Shown here one piece after another: positions 63,808 to 64,000 of a stretch of 64,000 bases of DNA; the first letter of the stretch is position 1, and each line of letters opens with the position of its first letter. A model generated the notes under the pieces. It saw only the letters and a list, made by a program, of their open reading frames with translations. It did no database searches and had not been told where the DNA came from. The translations under genes and the position numbers were made by a program. Source of the DNA: Trypanosoma brucei gambiense DAL972. Taxonomy: Eukaryota; Euglenozoa; Kinetoplastea; Trypanosomatida; Trypanosomatidae. Location of the stretch: contig NC_026735.1 in the NCBI RefSeq assembly GCF_000210295.1, positions 631,749 through 695,748 of the forward strand, in the 5' to 3' direction.

Positions 63808-64000
63808 ATGAGCATGGACACCCGTATGGTGAATTTTGGTTTTACGCGTGCTGCTCTCCTGTGCGGTATTTTATTATTGCTAACTGCCGTGTGTCCGCTG
63901 CATGTGACTGCTGCTGATGGTGATGATGGACGCGTGATTGTTAATATCAATACTATAATTTCTCTGGTCAATCGTGCATTTATTCGTGATGGGGAGTACT
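63808..64000 (+). CDS. Lectin-like surface protein, unit 11 (class C), cut by window edge
   Basis: The first 64 codons are visible: signal peptide with Ile in place of Leu (LLCGILLLLTAV) and the class C segment NINTIISLVNRAFIRDGEY, with Leu instead of Met. LHVTAADG is as in class A rather than the LRVTAADG of units 3, 8 and 9. The array goes on beyond the window. Confidence 0.85.
   Translation, partial: MSMDTRMVNFGFTRAALLCGILLLLTAVCPLHVTAADGDDGRVIVNINTIISLVNRAFIRDGEY

Larger units (their letters stand above)
44541..64000 (+). repeat. Tandem array of about 1.93-kb units, at least 11 copies
   Basis: Each unit is one coding sequence of 1.07-1.12 kb plus a spacer of about 0.83 kb. Start-to-start distances are 1940, 1946, 1920, 1934, 1932, 1934 (after correcting for a gap) and 1923 bases. 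Spacers are nearly identical and include a pyrimidine tract (TTCCCCTTTACTCACACGCT and on) and ATAAAGTCATAAGG before each ATG. The array continues past the right edge. Two spacer types occur, differing near GTACGAGGCTGTG versus CCTATATGAGGTTAC. Confidence 0.97.

Noticed and set aside
1..64000. tRNA, rRNA, snRNA or CRISPR-like arrays
   Set aside because: No tRNA-like A/B boxes with cloverleaf and no spaced palindromic repeats were seen by eye; the long tandem repeats are coding units.

Overview
The window is nuclear DNA of an African trypanosome of the Trypanosoma brucei group, from a draft assembly with three N gaps. The evidence is long runs of intronless genes on one strand, a pyrimidine tract plus AG (trans-splice acceptor) before most starts, axonemal and trypanosomatid-type proteins, a trans-sialidase-family gene and a degenerate VIPER-type retrotransposon. 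From memory the gene order resembles T. brucei chromosome 2; this was not checked by any search.

Left end (1-6961): a probable divergent strand-switch region. Two inverted arms of about 0.6 kb, each with a GT/CA microsatellite, surround a 1.1 kb spacer. GT-rich strands point outward on both sides, as do a G16 and a G9 homopolymer in the spacer. The right arm is split by a 4.3 kb decayed tyrosine-recombinase retrotransposon (gag-like, recombinase, RT-RNase H). The intact left arm serves as the empty site.

Housekeeping cluster (6962-40321, all + strand): VAMP7-like R-SNARE; two hypothetical proteins; RPAP3/SPAG1-like TPR co-chaperone; type I DnaJ (one-base frameshift, C-terminal CaaX box); aldo-keto reductase; Hop2/TBPIP-like meiotic protein; a FAM21/WASHC2-like protein with a 42-bp proline-rich repeat block and an assembly gap; SDR of the 3-oxoacyl-ACP reductase type; coiled-coil protein; divergent kinase; PRP19; tubulin-tyrosine ligase; small basic protein; and a 4246-residue inner-arm-type dynein heavy chain. 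Several (RPAP3/SPAG1-like, TTL, dynein) fit flagellum assembly or microtubule biology.

Surface-protein region (41337-64000, + strand): a trans-sialidase-like gene whose apparent catalytic positions are altered, then a tandem array of at least eleven units of about 1.93 kb. Each unit encodes a type I membrane protein: signal peptide, a four-cysteine domain resembling a C-type lectin fold, a pure threonine stalk of variable length, one transmembrane helix and a conserved 50-residue tail ending in a YNQM motif. Four paralogue classes are arranged as duplicated blocks with two spacer types. This array is the most promising under-described system here: a putative family of lectin-like, mucin-stalked receptors.

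Starts were set at in-frame ATG codons downstream of plausible splice acceptors. Expression is expected to be polycistronic, with control mostly in the UTRs.
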